Assembly (NCBI RefSeq): GCF_024498135.1
Contig: NZ_JANHOH010000001.1
Coordinates: 310,001-374,000 of the forward strand
Reading direction: 5' to 3'
DNA length: 64,000 nt
DNA from: Mucilaginibacter aquariorum
GTDB lineage: Bacteria; Bacteroidota; Bacteroidia; Sphingobacteriales; Sphingobacteriaceae
Within the stretch, counting starts at the first letter, position 1, and each line of letters starts with the position of its first letter. Positions 1 to 8,232 of the stretch are shown here, piece by piece. The position numbers were made by a program, and so were the translations under genes. Below the pieces are notes generated by a model. It was not told the origin of the DNA. It saw only the letters and a program-made list of their open reading frames with translations, and ran no database searches.

Positions 1-420
1 GAATGTGTTAATAATACTGAATTGCCCGCCTATTACAACAAAGCCCGCGCCTTCCTTATATTATCAGATTATGAAGGTTGCCCTAAAAGTTTACTTGAAG
101 CAATGGCATGCGGCATTCCATGTATAGGCACCAATGTACCGGGTATCAGAGAATGTATAGATAATGAACGGAACGGATTGCTGGTAGAAAGAGACGCCGA
201 CGATATTCAAAAGAAATTACTTCTCATAAAAAACGACGCTTTATTAGCTAAAAAACTAAGTGATAATGCAGTTAGTTGGGTTAGCAACAATTGCGAACTT
301 GATACAAATATTCGTAAAGAGTTTGAGCTCTTTAAAGATGCTATAAATGCTAAATACATAAATACTCCTTTTAGCAGACCTGTTTCCACAAGTAACACAC
401 ACGTTTCAACCAAGTTCTAA
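1..420 (+). CDS. Glycosyltransferase family 4, C-terminal part (5' end outside window)
   Basis: The reading frame is open from base 1, so the gene starts upstream of the window and 139 C-terminal residues are visible. The segment is the nucleotide-sugar-binding half of a GT-B glycosyltransferase. Residues 25-33 give the E-x7-E motif (EGCPKSLLE), followed by the usual AMACGIPCIGT stretch and a G-x-R-E turn. A TTG at 22 could be called as a start, but the E-x7-E motif would then lie right at the N-terminus, which no intact enzyme of this family shows. It lies 3 bp upstream of a GT2 gene and is presumably part of the same polysaccharide operon. Sugar donor and acceptor cannot be read from the sequence. 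Confidence 0.9.
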   Translation, partial: ECVNNTELPAYYNKARAFLILSDYEGCPKSLLEAMACGIPCIGTNVPGIRECIDNERNGLLVERDADDIQKKLLLIKNDALLAKKLSDNAVSWVSNNCELDTNIRKEFELFKDAINAKYINTPFSRPVSTSNTHVSTKF

Positions 421-423
421 AAT

Positions 424-1401
424 ATGCAAGTATCTGTAGTAATGTCTGTGTTTAACGCCAAACGGTATTTAAACGAGGCAGTAGATTCCATATTGGAACA
501 AACCTTTAAAGAATTTGAATTTATCATTATAGATGATGGATCAACCGATGGTTCAGTTCAAATATTAGAGGATTACGCGCTTGTAGATAAAAGAATAGTT
601 CTGATAAAAAACGAGCGAAACCTTGGCTTGCCAACCTCTTTAAATAAAGGGATCCTTTTAGCTAAAGGAAAATATATTGCCCGGCAAGATGCTGACGACA
701 TATCCGGAATTTGCCGACTAAAAAAACAACTTCATTATGCCCAGCTTAACCCCGATATTGATATCATTGGTTCAGATTGTTACATAATCGATTTAAATAG
801 TGAGCTGGTTTGCAAAACTATCCACCACAGTAAAATAACAGATTTTAAATCTACGCTGCTTAACCGAAAAGCCATTTTCCCGCACGGTTCCGCATTAATA
901 AAGCGTGATAAGATCATAGCAGCCGGTTTGTACGACACCCGGTTCTATTACTCGCAAGACGGAGAGTTGTGGCTGCGTATGATTAGCAAGGGAAGTAAAA
1001 TAAAGGTATTACAAGAACCGCTCTACTACTTCAGGATGTTACCGGTTACTAACAACAAAAAAAATGAAGGACAAGCGGCATACAATAAAATTAAACAGCT
1101 AATTTATCTCCATAAAGCTGATAACGAAACGATAGATCAGGAAACTATTAGAATAAAAAACACGCTGGCCGCTTATAATAGCGGTGCAAACTTATTACCA
1201 AATTATATGGCCGTATACTGGAGAGGATTAGCCAACACCGCTTATTTTAACCAGAATGTTAAAAAGGGTATTCCTTTTAAATACTTATACAAGGCCTTCC
1301 GTGAAAAAAATAACCTGAAAGATTATTTAAGCTACTTAAAATTGGTTTTACTATATATATTCCCCGCAAAACCAATAAGATACCTGCTTTCTAAAAGGTA
1401 A
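424..1401 (+). CDS. Glycosyltransferase family 2
   Basis: The 325-residue protein has a GT-A fold of family GT2. It opens with VSVVMSVFNA, has the nucleotide-binding DDGS at residues 37-40 and the metal-binding acidic cluster QDADD at 88-92, and further on SQDGELWLRM, which matches the acidic catalytic-base region. There is no signal peptide or clear membrane span, so it probably works at the cytoplasmic face on a lipid-linked acceptor. It follows the preceding GT4 gene after only 3 bp, which suggests translational coupling. The role in exopolysaccharide, O-antigen or capsule repeat-unit assembly comes from context; the sugar is unknown. Confidence 0.93.
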   Translation: MQVSVVMSVFNAKRYLNEAVDSILEQTFKEFEFIIIDDGSTDGSVQILEDYALVDKRIVLIKNERNLGLPTSLNKGILLAKGKYIARQDADDISGICRLKKQLHYAQLNPDIDIIGSDCYIIDLNSELVCKTIHHSKITDFKSTLLNRKAIFPHGSALIKRDKIIAAGLYDTRFYYSQDGELWLRMISKGSKIKVLQEPLYYFRMLPVTNNKKNEGQAAYNKIKQLIYLHKADNETIDQETIRIKNTLAAYNSGANLLPNYMAVYWRGLANTAYFNQNVKKGIPFKYLYKAFREKNNLKDYLSYLKLVLLYIFPAKPIRYLLSKR

Positions 1402-1468
1402 CAGTTATTCAAAATGTATTATAACGAATAGCTTTAGTTATTCGGAAGATTCTCAATCCCTCTTATTT

Positions 1469-2635
1469 ATGGTTAAGATCATGCGCATAACTACTGTGCC
1501 TGTTTCACTGTTGGTGTTGCTTAAAAATCAGTTACAGTTCATTTCAAAACATTACCAGGTGGTTGCCATATCTTCCGGAGGCGAGCAACTTGACCAGGTA
1601 ACCCAGGAAACTGCTGTAAAAACTATCGCGGTTAACATGACCAGGAAGGTAACTCCTTTTAAGGATCTGATATCGTTGATGAACTTAATAATACAGATTA
1701 GAAAAGAGCGACCCCTAATTGTGCATACGCATACCCCTAAGGCGGGCTTATTGGGCATGATCGCAGCTAAAATAACCGGGGTACCCATTCGCTTACACAC
1801 GGTAGCTGGTTTGCCCTTGCTTGAAAAAACAGGGCTTACAAGAAAAGTGTTGGATTTAACAGAAAAGGTTACTTACAGCTGTGCTACAAAAATATATCCG
1901 AATTCGACAAAAATGATGGATCTGCTTGTGGGTTATCAATATTGCCAAAAAAGCAAATTACAGGTTATTGGAAAGGGGAGCTCGAACGGAGTTGACACAA
2001 CCCACTTTAACCCCGAGTTGTTTACTAACGATGATATTAATAAGATATATATCCAACTTGGGTTCCAGAAAAATGATTTTATTTTCAGCTATATAGGAAG
2101 GGTAGTTGCTGATAAAGGCATAAATGAATTGGTAGAGGCGTTTGTGAAAATTAACGAGGTTAATAACTCAACCAAACTCCTTCTGGTGGGGCCTTTTGAA
2201 AATGACCTTGATCCCTTACAAGTAAAAACACAACAGTTAATAGATAATCACCCATCCATAAAAAGATTGGGTTTTGTAAAAGATGTAAGGCCATATCTTA
2301 TAGTTGCAAATGTGTTTGTATTTCCAAGTTATAGGGAAGGTTTTCCAAACGTGTTAATGCAGGCAGGCGCCATGGGTATTCCATGTATAGCTACAGATAT
2401 TAATGGCTGCAACGAAATTATAGAACATAATAATAACGGGCTAATTATTCCGGTTAAAGATACCCAGGCACTACATAATGCTATGCACTTGCTTTACACC
2501 GATCGTGCCCTGTTAAAAAGCTTAGCAGAAAATAGCCGGCAAAAGATCCGGGATGATTATGAAACGTGCTATGTAATGAATGAATTACTGAAAGAATACC
2601 GTTCTCAGATCGACTTGCATCTGGCTCATCAGTAA
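1469..2635 (+). CDS. Glycosyltransferase family 4
   Basis: The 388-residue GT-B enzyme has an N-terminal acceptor domain (VVAISSGGEQ, then VHTHTPKAGLLG) and a C-terminal donor domain (FSYIGRVVADKGI). The E-x7-E position reads EGFPNVLMQ, so the second acidic residue is Gln; the rest of the motif (REGFPNV, QAGAMGIPCIATDINGCNEI) is intact and typical of a Bacteroidota subfamily, so I read it as active. The ATG at 1469 is used; a second in-frame ATG at 1481 is possible. A 67-bp gap separates it from the GT2 gene. It is followed by the initiating sugar transferase, so it may add the second sugar of the repeat unit (inference). Confidence 0.92.
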   Translation: MVKIMRITTVPVSLLVLLKNQLQFISKHYQVVAISSGGEQLDQVTQETAVKTIAVNMTRKVTPFKDLISLMNLIIQIRKERPLIVHTHTPKAGLLGMIAAKITGVPIRLHTVAGLPLLEKTGLTRKVLDLTEKVTYSCATKIYPNSTKMMDLLVGYQYCQKSKLQVIGKGSSNGVDTTHFNPELFTNDDINKIYIQLGFQKNDFIFSYIGRVVADKGINELVEAFVKINEVNNSTKLLLVGPFENDLDPLQVKTQQLIDNHPSIKRLGFVKDVRPYLIVANVFVFPSYREGFPNVLMQAGAMGIPCIATDINGCNEIIEHNNNGLIIPVKDTQALHNAMHLLYTDRALLKSLAENSRQKIRDDYETCYVMNELLKEYRSQIDLHLAHQ

Positions 2636-2677
2636 AAACTGCAATGTGTTGATGCATTGCTTCCTAAATTTTCCTTT

Positions 2678-3307
2678 ATGTACCGCGCAGTTTTTAAACG
2701 TCTGATTGATGTAATGGTGTCTTTTATGCTATTACTTACGCTGTTCCCTGTTATGTTGCTTGTTTATATACTGCTTTGGCTTGTATGTAAAGACAAGCCA
2801 CTGTTCTATCAAAAAAGAGTGGGCTTGCATAATAAGCCATTTTACCTGATCAAATTCAGGAGCATGACCAATCAAAAAAATGCGGATGGTGAGTTGCTGC
2901 CCGAGAAAATGCGACTGACCCGATTGGGCCTGTTTTTAAGAAGATCGTCTTTAGATGAACTACCCCAACTATTTAATATACTATCAGGAGATATGAGCCT
3001 GATAGGCCCCAGGCCCTTATATGAACGCTATTTGCCTTACTATACAAACGAAGAGCAGATCAGGCATTCTGTAAGGCCTGGTATATCCGGGTGGGCGCAG
3101 GTAAACGGGCGCAACGCCATTTCATGGGATACCAAACTTGCTTTGGATGTATTTTATGTTAAGCATCTATCTTTTAAACTGGACTGTGTAATTGCCTATA
3201 AAACCATCATTAATATACTTACTGCCAAAAATATCCTTGCCGATGAAACTTCTACCGTAAGGTATTTAGATAAGGAAAGACCATACCAACCAACTAACAA
3301 TTATTAA
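2678..3307 (+). CDS. Initiating sugar-phosphate transferase (PglC/WcaJ family)
   Basis: This family moves a sugar-1-phosphate from a UDP-sugar to undecaprenyl phosphate at the inner membrane and so starts polysaccharide or glycan synthesis. The 209-residue protein is the short, PglC-like form: one N-terminal hydrophobic re-entrant helix (about residues 8-32), then KFRSM, the catalytic LDELPQL, GPRPL and RPGISGWAQVNGRN. I chose the ATG at 2678 (MYRAVFKRLID); an upstream in-frame TTG at 2657 adds seven residues of no family character. With the downstream aminotransferase and dehydratase it resembles the pglC/pglE/pglF set of diNAcBac-type glycan loci. Substrate identity is inferred only. Confidence 0.93.
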   Translation: MYRAVFKRLIDVMVSFMLLLTLFPVMLLVYILLWLVCKDKPLFYQKRVGLHNKPFYLIKFRSMTNQKNADGELLPEKMRLTRLGLFLRRSSLDELPQLFNILSGDMSLIGPRPLYERYLPYYTNEEQIRHSVRPGISGWAQVNGRNAISWDTKLALDVFYVKHLSFKLDCVIAYKTIINILTAKNILADETSTVRYLDKERPYQPTNNY

Positions 3308-3320
3308 TAAAAAATCCTGT

Positions 3321-4358
3321 ATGGAATACCAGATCATTAATCAAAACCAAAAAGATGAATGGACGCAATGCATAAAAAAAGCCGTTGCCTTTGATTTGTA
3401 TCACACCTGGCAATACAATGCGTTTGAAAAAGCAGACAAACCATTTTTGTTTTTATACCAGCAAAACGACGACTTTATTGCCTTCCCGTTAATAAAAAGG
3501 AAGATAGATGACTCCAACTTTTATGATCTTACCTCTGCTTACGGGTATGTAGGGCCTATTAGTAACAGGCAATTTACGCATGCGGATGATGCTTTTTTGG
3601 AAAATTTTAAAAACGCGTTTTTGCAATTTTTAAAAAAAGAGGCAATCATCTGTGTGTTTTCCCGCCTGCACCCCATTATTTCACAAGGGGCTGTTTTGAA
3701 CAAGTTTGGAGGTGTTTATGATAACGGCCAAACAGTTGGTATAGATTTAAACACCCCGGTAGAAATACAGATAAGTAAGTATCGTAAAGGCCACCGAAAC
3801 GCTATTAAATATCTTAGACAACATGATTATTTAACAAAAGAAGTTTCGACCCCGGAAGGGGTAAAGACCTTTGTGAAAATATATCATGAAAATATGCGGC
3901 GTATAAAAGCCGCCAATGAATATTTTTTTAATGAAGAATATTTTTTAAACCTCATTAATGCAAAAGAATTTGATGCAAGGATAATGCTGGTTTATTTAAA
4001 TGATGAACCAATAGCCGGCGGGGTATTCACCTTTACCGATCAGATCATTCAAGTGCATTTGTTAGGCACATTAACAGAACATCTGGTACACTCGCCGGTA
4101 AAATTACTAATTGATGAAGTTAGCTTACTTGGCCGTGAATGCGGCATGCGGTACCTGCATATTGGCGGCGGAATAGGTGGCCAAAACGATTCATTATTCT
4201 ATTGGAAATCAGGTTTTTCTGATTTGTACTTCAATTTTCAAACCTGGAGATATATCAACAATCAACTGATATATAATGAACTGGTAAAAAGCAAGGCCGA
4301 GGAATTTAGCTTCCAGAAAACTGATTTTTTTCCATTGTACCGTAAATCATCTATTTAA
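3321..4358 (+). CDS. FemAB/GNAT-fold acyl- or aminoacyl-transferase of polysaccharide locus
   Basis: The 345-residue protein shows the double-GNAT arrangement of the FemAB/lipid II:glycine glycyltransferase superfamily: an N-terminal half with WQYNAFEK, a middle KGHRNAIKYLRQ segment, and a C-terminal half with PIAGGVFTF and a YLHIGGG turn. Such genes are common in Bacteroidota polysaccharide clusters, where they probably transfer an acyl or amino-acid group to an amino sugar. Here it sits between the initiating transferase and the aminotransferase, the slot a PglD-type acetyltransferase holds in bacillosamine loci. It is not a left-handed beta-helix enzyme, so it would be a functional rather than homologous replacement, if that role is right. 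Confidence 0.75.
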   Translation: MEYQIINQNQKDEWTQCIKKAVAFDLYHTWQYNAFEKADKPFLFLYQQNDDFIAFPLIKRKIDDSNFYDLTSAYGYVGPISNRQFTHADDAFLENFKNAFLQFLKKEAIICVFSRLHPIISQGAVLNKFGGVYDNGQTVGIDLNTPVEIQISKYRKGHRNAIKYLRQHDYLTKEVSTPEGVKTFVKIYHENMRRIKAANEYFFNEEYFLNLINAKEFDARIMLVYLNDEPIAGGVFTFTDQIIQVHLLGTLTEHLVHSPVKLLIDEVSLLGRECGMRYLHIGGGIGGQNDSLFYWKSGFSDLYFNFQTWRYINNQLIYNELVKSKAEEFSFQKTDFFPLYRKSSI

Positions 4359-4427
4359 ACTTTAAAACCTATCGCTATGCCCTCAATAAAAGAGAACTAT
4401 AAAACCCTTACTAAAAATACCATTAAG

Positions 4428-5564
4428 ATGAACAAGAAAATCTGGCTCTCACCTCCCCATATGGGAGGCAGTGAAATTTTATATGTTAAAAATGCCTGTG
4501 ATGCTAACTGGGTAGCACCAATAGGCCCTTGTATTGATGGGTTTGAAGACGATCTTTCAAGGTTTTTAGGAGGATCTGTTGGGGTTGCTGCCTTAAGTGC
4601 AGGTACCGCAGCAATTCATATGGCATTAATTGTTTTAGGTGTTAAAGCCGGAGACGAGGTTATTTGCCAGTCACTCACATTTGCAGCATCTGCAAATCCT
4701 ATTGTATATCAAGGTGCTATACCCGTATTTGTTGATAGCGAAGAACAAACGTGGAATATGTCACCGCATTTGTTAGAAGAAGCGATAAAAGACAGGATAG
4801 CAAAAGGCAAAACGCCCAAAGCAATTGTTATTGTTCATTTGTTTGGTATGCCGGGGCGAATGGCTGAAATTGTCGAGATTTCTAAAAAATATGAAATACC
4901 GCTTATTGAGGATGCTGCTGAAGCATTAGGATCAACTTATGGAAGTAAGAAATTAGGCACGTTTGGTGATATTGGCATACTTTCTTTTAATGGGAACAAG
5001 ATCATAACTACATCTGCAGGCGGTGCTTTGATCGCCGAAAACAGCGAGTTAGTAGCCAGGGCCCGGTTCCTTGCCACCCAAGCCAAAGAAAATTTGCCTT
5101 ATTATCAACATAATAATATTGGGTACAATTACCGCATGAGCAATATATGCGCGGGTATTGGACGAGGGCAAATGGAAATTTTGAGTTTGAGGATATTCCA
5201 AAGAAGAAGAAATTTTTACAATTATAAGCGGTTGCTTTCATCCATTCCCGGTATAAGCTTTCAGGAAGAAATGTCAACAGATTATTTTTCAAACCGGTGG
5301 CTAACAACAATTTTAATTGAGCCAGGTAACGAAAACCTTAATAATGAAAACTTACGCCTGTTTTTAGAAAAATCTAACATTGAGGCACGCCGAATATGGA
5401 AACCCCTGCACTTACAGCCAATATTTGAACAGTATCCGGCGTATGTAAACGGCATAAGCGAGAAGATATTTGATAAAGGGCTTTGTCTGCCTTCGGGCTC
5501 CAGCCTTACAGATTATGAGTTGAATAAAGTAGTAAAAAGAATTGCAACGTTTTTTGATGTTTAA
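4428..5564 (+). CDS. DegT/DnrJ/EryC1/StrS-family sugar aminotransferase
   Basis: This is a PLP-dependent aminotransferase acting on nucleotide-linked keto-sugars. Counting from the ATG at 4428, the 378-residue protein begins with IWLSPPHMGG. It has the substrate-gating NWVAPIGP at 28-35, the EDAAEALGS PLP-phosphate region at 161-169, and the Schiff-base Lys at 191 in FNGNKIITTSAGG. An in-frame ATG at 4377 would add 17 unrelated residues, so the later start fits the family better. It is closest in layout to PglE/WbpE-type UDP-4-keto-6-deoxy-GlcNAc C4 aminotransferases. The neighbouring dehydratase would make its substrate, giving a UDP-4-amino-4,6-dideoxy sugar (inference). Confidence 0.93.
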   Translation: MNKKIWLSPPHMGGSEILYVKNACDANWVAPIGPCIDGFEDDLSRFLGGSVGVAALSAGTAAIHMALIVLGVKAGDEVICQSLTFAASANPIVYQGAIPVFVDSEEQTWNMSPHLLEEAIKDRIAKGKTPKAIVIVHLFGMPGRMAEIVEISKKYEIPLIEDAAEALGSTYGSKKLGTFGDIGILSFNGNKIITTSAGGALIAENSELVARARFLATQAKENLPYYQHNNIGYNYRMSNICAGIGRGQMEILSLRIFQRRRNFYNYKRLLSSIPGISFQEEMSTDYFSNRWLTTILIEPGNENLNNENLRLFLEKSNIEARRIWKPLHLQPIFEQYPAYVNGISEKIFDKGLCLPSGSSLTDYELNKVVKRIATFFDV

Positions 5565-5602
5565 GATGATGGTTTGCCCAAAAACATGTTAAAGCTAAAG
5601 CT

Positions 5603-7561
5603 ATGATAGGAAGAAAAGCCATGTCTAAATGGCTAATATTTGTAGTAGACCAAGTAATTATTTGCTGGTCACTTAGTATTTCTTTGTTCATTGTATTGCA
5701 ATTTCAATTCAGTGAAATACTTAGAGGATACTTTTTCATTTATACTGGAATATATTTCCTTATAACAACCGTGGTGTTCCTTCGGATGCGCATCCACACG
5801 GGCATAATACGGTATTCTAACCTGGCAGATATTTACCGCATATTTTCGGCTGTATTAATAAGCAGTATTATTTACTGGCTGGCAATTACACTGTTGGTTA
5901 AACCTTATCTGCATTCGGAATGGAAAAAATTTAGTTTAAGTGTATTGCTTAACTTTTTCATATCCAGCTCTTTATTAATTATATTAAGAATTTATGTACG
6001 CCATTTTTTCTTCTCGGGTAGGGCAATGCAAAACGATAGAAAAGAAGTTGTTGTAATATTTGGCACCGACGACTCATCTGTTTTAATAAAACAAGCGCTT
6101 GAACTACAGGAACAAAGGGAATTTGCAATTTTAGGCTTCATTGATGATGGAACCGATAGGGTAAATAAATATATACAGCAGAAAAAAGTTTTTTCATCAC
6201 TTGATTTGCCTTTACTTAAAAACCAGCACAAGGTTACAAAGATGCTGCTAACAGGCGACTTTGTTTTAAGTCCGGCAAAAAAAATGGTTATAGACCGATG
6301 CATTGATGCCGGAATAAGGGTATCTATCATACCGCCCTCCGGCCAATGGCTGTATGGCAAACTAAGTTTGAACCAAATTCAGGATCTGGATATAAATGAC
6401 CTGCTTCAAAGGGCACCGATAATTTTAAACAAGGATAACATTGCGCAAGAGCTTACAGGTAAACGCATATTAATTACCGGCGCAGCAGGGTCTATCGGAT
6501 CTGAAATGGTAAGGCAGATCATTCGTTACAACCCCGAGCTGGTTATATTATATGACCAGGCAGAATCGCCCCTGCATGAATTGCAGTTAGAGATAGAAGA
6601 CAAATACCCCGAGGCTAAAACAGCTATTTATTTAGCCAATATTAGGAACTCCGCCCGGCTAAGGGTTTTATTTGAAACCCACCGGCCGCAGATAGTATTC
6701 CATGCTGCAGCTTATAAACACGTTCCACTGATGGAAAAAAACCCATGTGAGGCAGTTTGGACAAATATTTTAGGCACAAAAAACCTTGCAGATATGGCAG
6801 TGGAGTATGGGGTAGACAAATTCGTGATGATATCTACCGATAAGGCTGTAAACCCAACAAATGTAATGGGGGCATCTAAAAGGATTGCCGAAATATATAT
6901 CCAAACCCTTAATAGTAAGTTGAATATAATGAATAACACTCTGCCGGAATTGGTTGACAGGTGCAATGGAAGTGGATGTAAAACAACCACAAAATTTATA
7001 ACCACCCGTTTTGGTAATGTGCTTGGTTCTAATGGTTCGGTAATACCAAGGTTTAAAAGTCAAATTCAAAATGGTGGCCCTATAACCGTAACCGACCCAA
7101 AGATAACCCGGTATTTCATGTCAATTCCAGAAGCTGTTGACCTGGTTATGGAAGCGGCATCAATGGGTAAAGGCGGCGAGATCTATATTTTTGATATGGG
7201 CGACGCGATAAAAATAGATGACCTGGCAAGAAAAATGATCAAACTGGCCGGCCTGATACCAGATAAGGATATAAATATTGTGTACACAGGCTTACGGCCA
7301 GGCGAAAAAATGTACGAAGAGTTATTAAATATAGAAGAAGCATGCATCCCTACACACCACCCTAAGATCAAAATAGCTAAAGTGATACTTTATCCCTTTA
7401 CCCAGGTAGAAAGCGCTATAAAGCTCTTATTTACCCTAAATAAACGCAGTACCGAAAGCGAAGTAGTGAAAATGATGAAAAAGATAGTTCCCGAATATAA
7501 AAGCAATAATTCTGTATTTGAGCAATTTGATCTACAGCCAGCAGATACACTTAATAACTAA
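5603..7561 (+). CDS. Membrane UDP-sugar 4,6-dehydratase (CapD/WbpM/PglF type)
   Basis: The 652-residue protein has about four membrane helices in the first 125 residues, a first Rossmann-like domain (VVVIFGTDD), and a C-terminal extended-SDR domain starting with GAAGSIGSEMV near residue 293. The family's AAYKHVPLMEKNP, STDKAVNPTNVMGASKR (with the M-x3-K replacing Y-x3-K) and TRFGNVLGSNGSV motifs are all present. Such enzymes make UDP-4-keto-6-deoxy-hexosamines from UDP-GlcNAc. Between MGASKRIAE and the TRFGNV motif is an extra segment with two cysteines (CNGSGC) that I do not recall in standard members. The ATG at 5603 is used; a second at 5621 is possible. It ends the polysaccharide block. 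Confidence 0.94.
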   Translation: MIGRKAMSKWLIFVVDQVIICWSLSISLFIVLQFQFSEILRGYFFIYTGIYFLITTVVFLRMRIHTGIIRYSNLADIYRIFSAVLISSIIYWLAITLLVKPYLHSEWKKFSLSVLLNFFISSSLLIILRIYVRHFFFSGRAMQNDRKEVVVIFGTDDSSVLIKQALELQEQREFAILGFIDDGTDRVNKYIQQKKVFSSLDLPLLKNQHKVTKMLLTGDFVLSPAKKMVIDRCIDAGIRVSIIPPSGQWLYGKLSLNQIQDLDINDLLQRAPIILNKDNIAQELTGKRILITGAAGSIGSEMVRQIIRYNPELVILYDQAESPLHELQLEIEDKYPEAKTAIYLANIRNSARLRVLFETHRPQIVFHAAAYKHVPLMEKNPCEAVWTNILGTKNLADMAVEYGVDKFVMISTDKAVNPTNVMGASKRIAEIYIQTLNSKLNIMNNTLPELVDRCNGSGCKTTTKFITTRFGNVLGSNGSVIPRFKSQIQNGGPITVTDPKITRYFMSIPEAVDLVMEAASMGKGGEIYIFDMGDAIKIDDLARKMIKLAGLIPDKDINIVYTGLRPGEKMYEELLNIEEACIPTHHPKIKIAKVILYPFTQVESAIKLLFTLNKRSTESEVVKMMKKIVPEYKSNNSVFEQFDLQPADTLNN

Positions 7562-7721
7562 TAGTTGTACGATATCTGCGTTATGGGCTTTATCATAATA
7601 TTTTTGAGCTTTTGCAGGTTTTTTACCAGCTCAATCTTTGAATAAATTTACAATCAATTAGCCGAAGAACCAAATTAATTTGCTGAAACTTAACCTAATA
7701 ACCCTACTAAGTTAATTAATT

Positions 7722-8135
7722 ATGCAACAACACGCCGGTGAAATAATCGAACTCGCAGTAAGACGCAAAGGAGTTAGTATTAGCGAGCTTTCTCGCAGAA
7801 TGCATGTGAACAGACGTTCCATTTATAATTGGTTTCAGCAACGTTGTTTAAAAATAGAAACAATTTGCGAAGTTGGTTATATTATTGGATATGACTTTTC
7901 CCAGGACTTTCCGGACGCCTTTACTCAACAAGGCTTCGCAATTATGGAAAATTTAATTGCAGCTGGTAAAAAGAATAATTTAGATTCATCTAACTCAGTT
8001 CATTTTTGGATGACAAAGTATATCGCCGTATTGGAAAAATACAACGAGCTTCTGCAAATCCATGAACAAAACTTCCCTGATTTTGAATTGTCGGGAAACG
8101 ACCTAATGGGTCAAACAAATCTCATCAATCGATAA
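7722..8135 (+). CDS. Small helix-turn-helix DNA-binding protein
   Basis: The 137-residue protein has an N-terminal HTH of XRE/Cro-like type at about residues 12-50: a helix, a turn (GVSISELSRRMHVNRRSIYNW) and a recognition helix, then a flexible C-terminal half rich in aromatic and acidic residues. No ligand domain is visible. It lies 160 bp downstream of the polysaccharide block and about 100 bp upstream of glmS, in the same direction, so it could regulate either. The upstream spacer is AT-rich; a GAGCT/AGCTC inverted repeat at 7606-7634 may be a weak hairpin. Function beyond DNA binding is unknown. Confidence 0.75.
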   Translation: MQQHAGEIIELAVRRKGVSISELSRRMHVNRRSIYNWFQQRCLKIETICEVGYIIGYDFSQDFPDAFTQQGFAIMENLIAAGKKNNLDSSNSVHFWMTKYIAVLEKYNELLQIHEQNFPDFELSGNDLMGQTNLINR

Positions 8136-8232
8136 AGCAACGCCGGAATACCCCTAATTACCTTGCCTTCACATAAGTGGAGACAAGGGCTGGCTTTTGT
8201 AAAAATTTTCAAAAATTTTCAACCAAAATCGT

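Noticed and set aside
8136-8232. Possible glmS ribozyme or leader RNA
   Set aside because: Only 97 bp lie upstream of glmS, with no recognisable pseudoknot core, just an AAATTTTCAA repeat.
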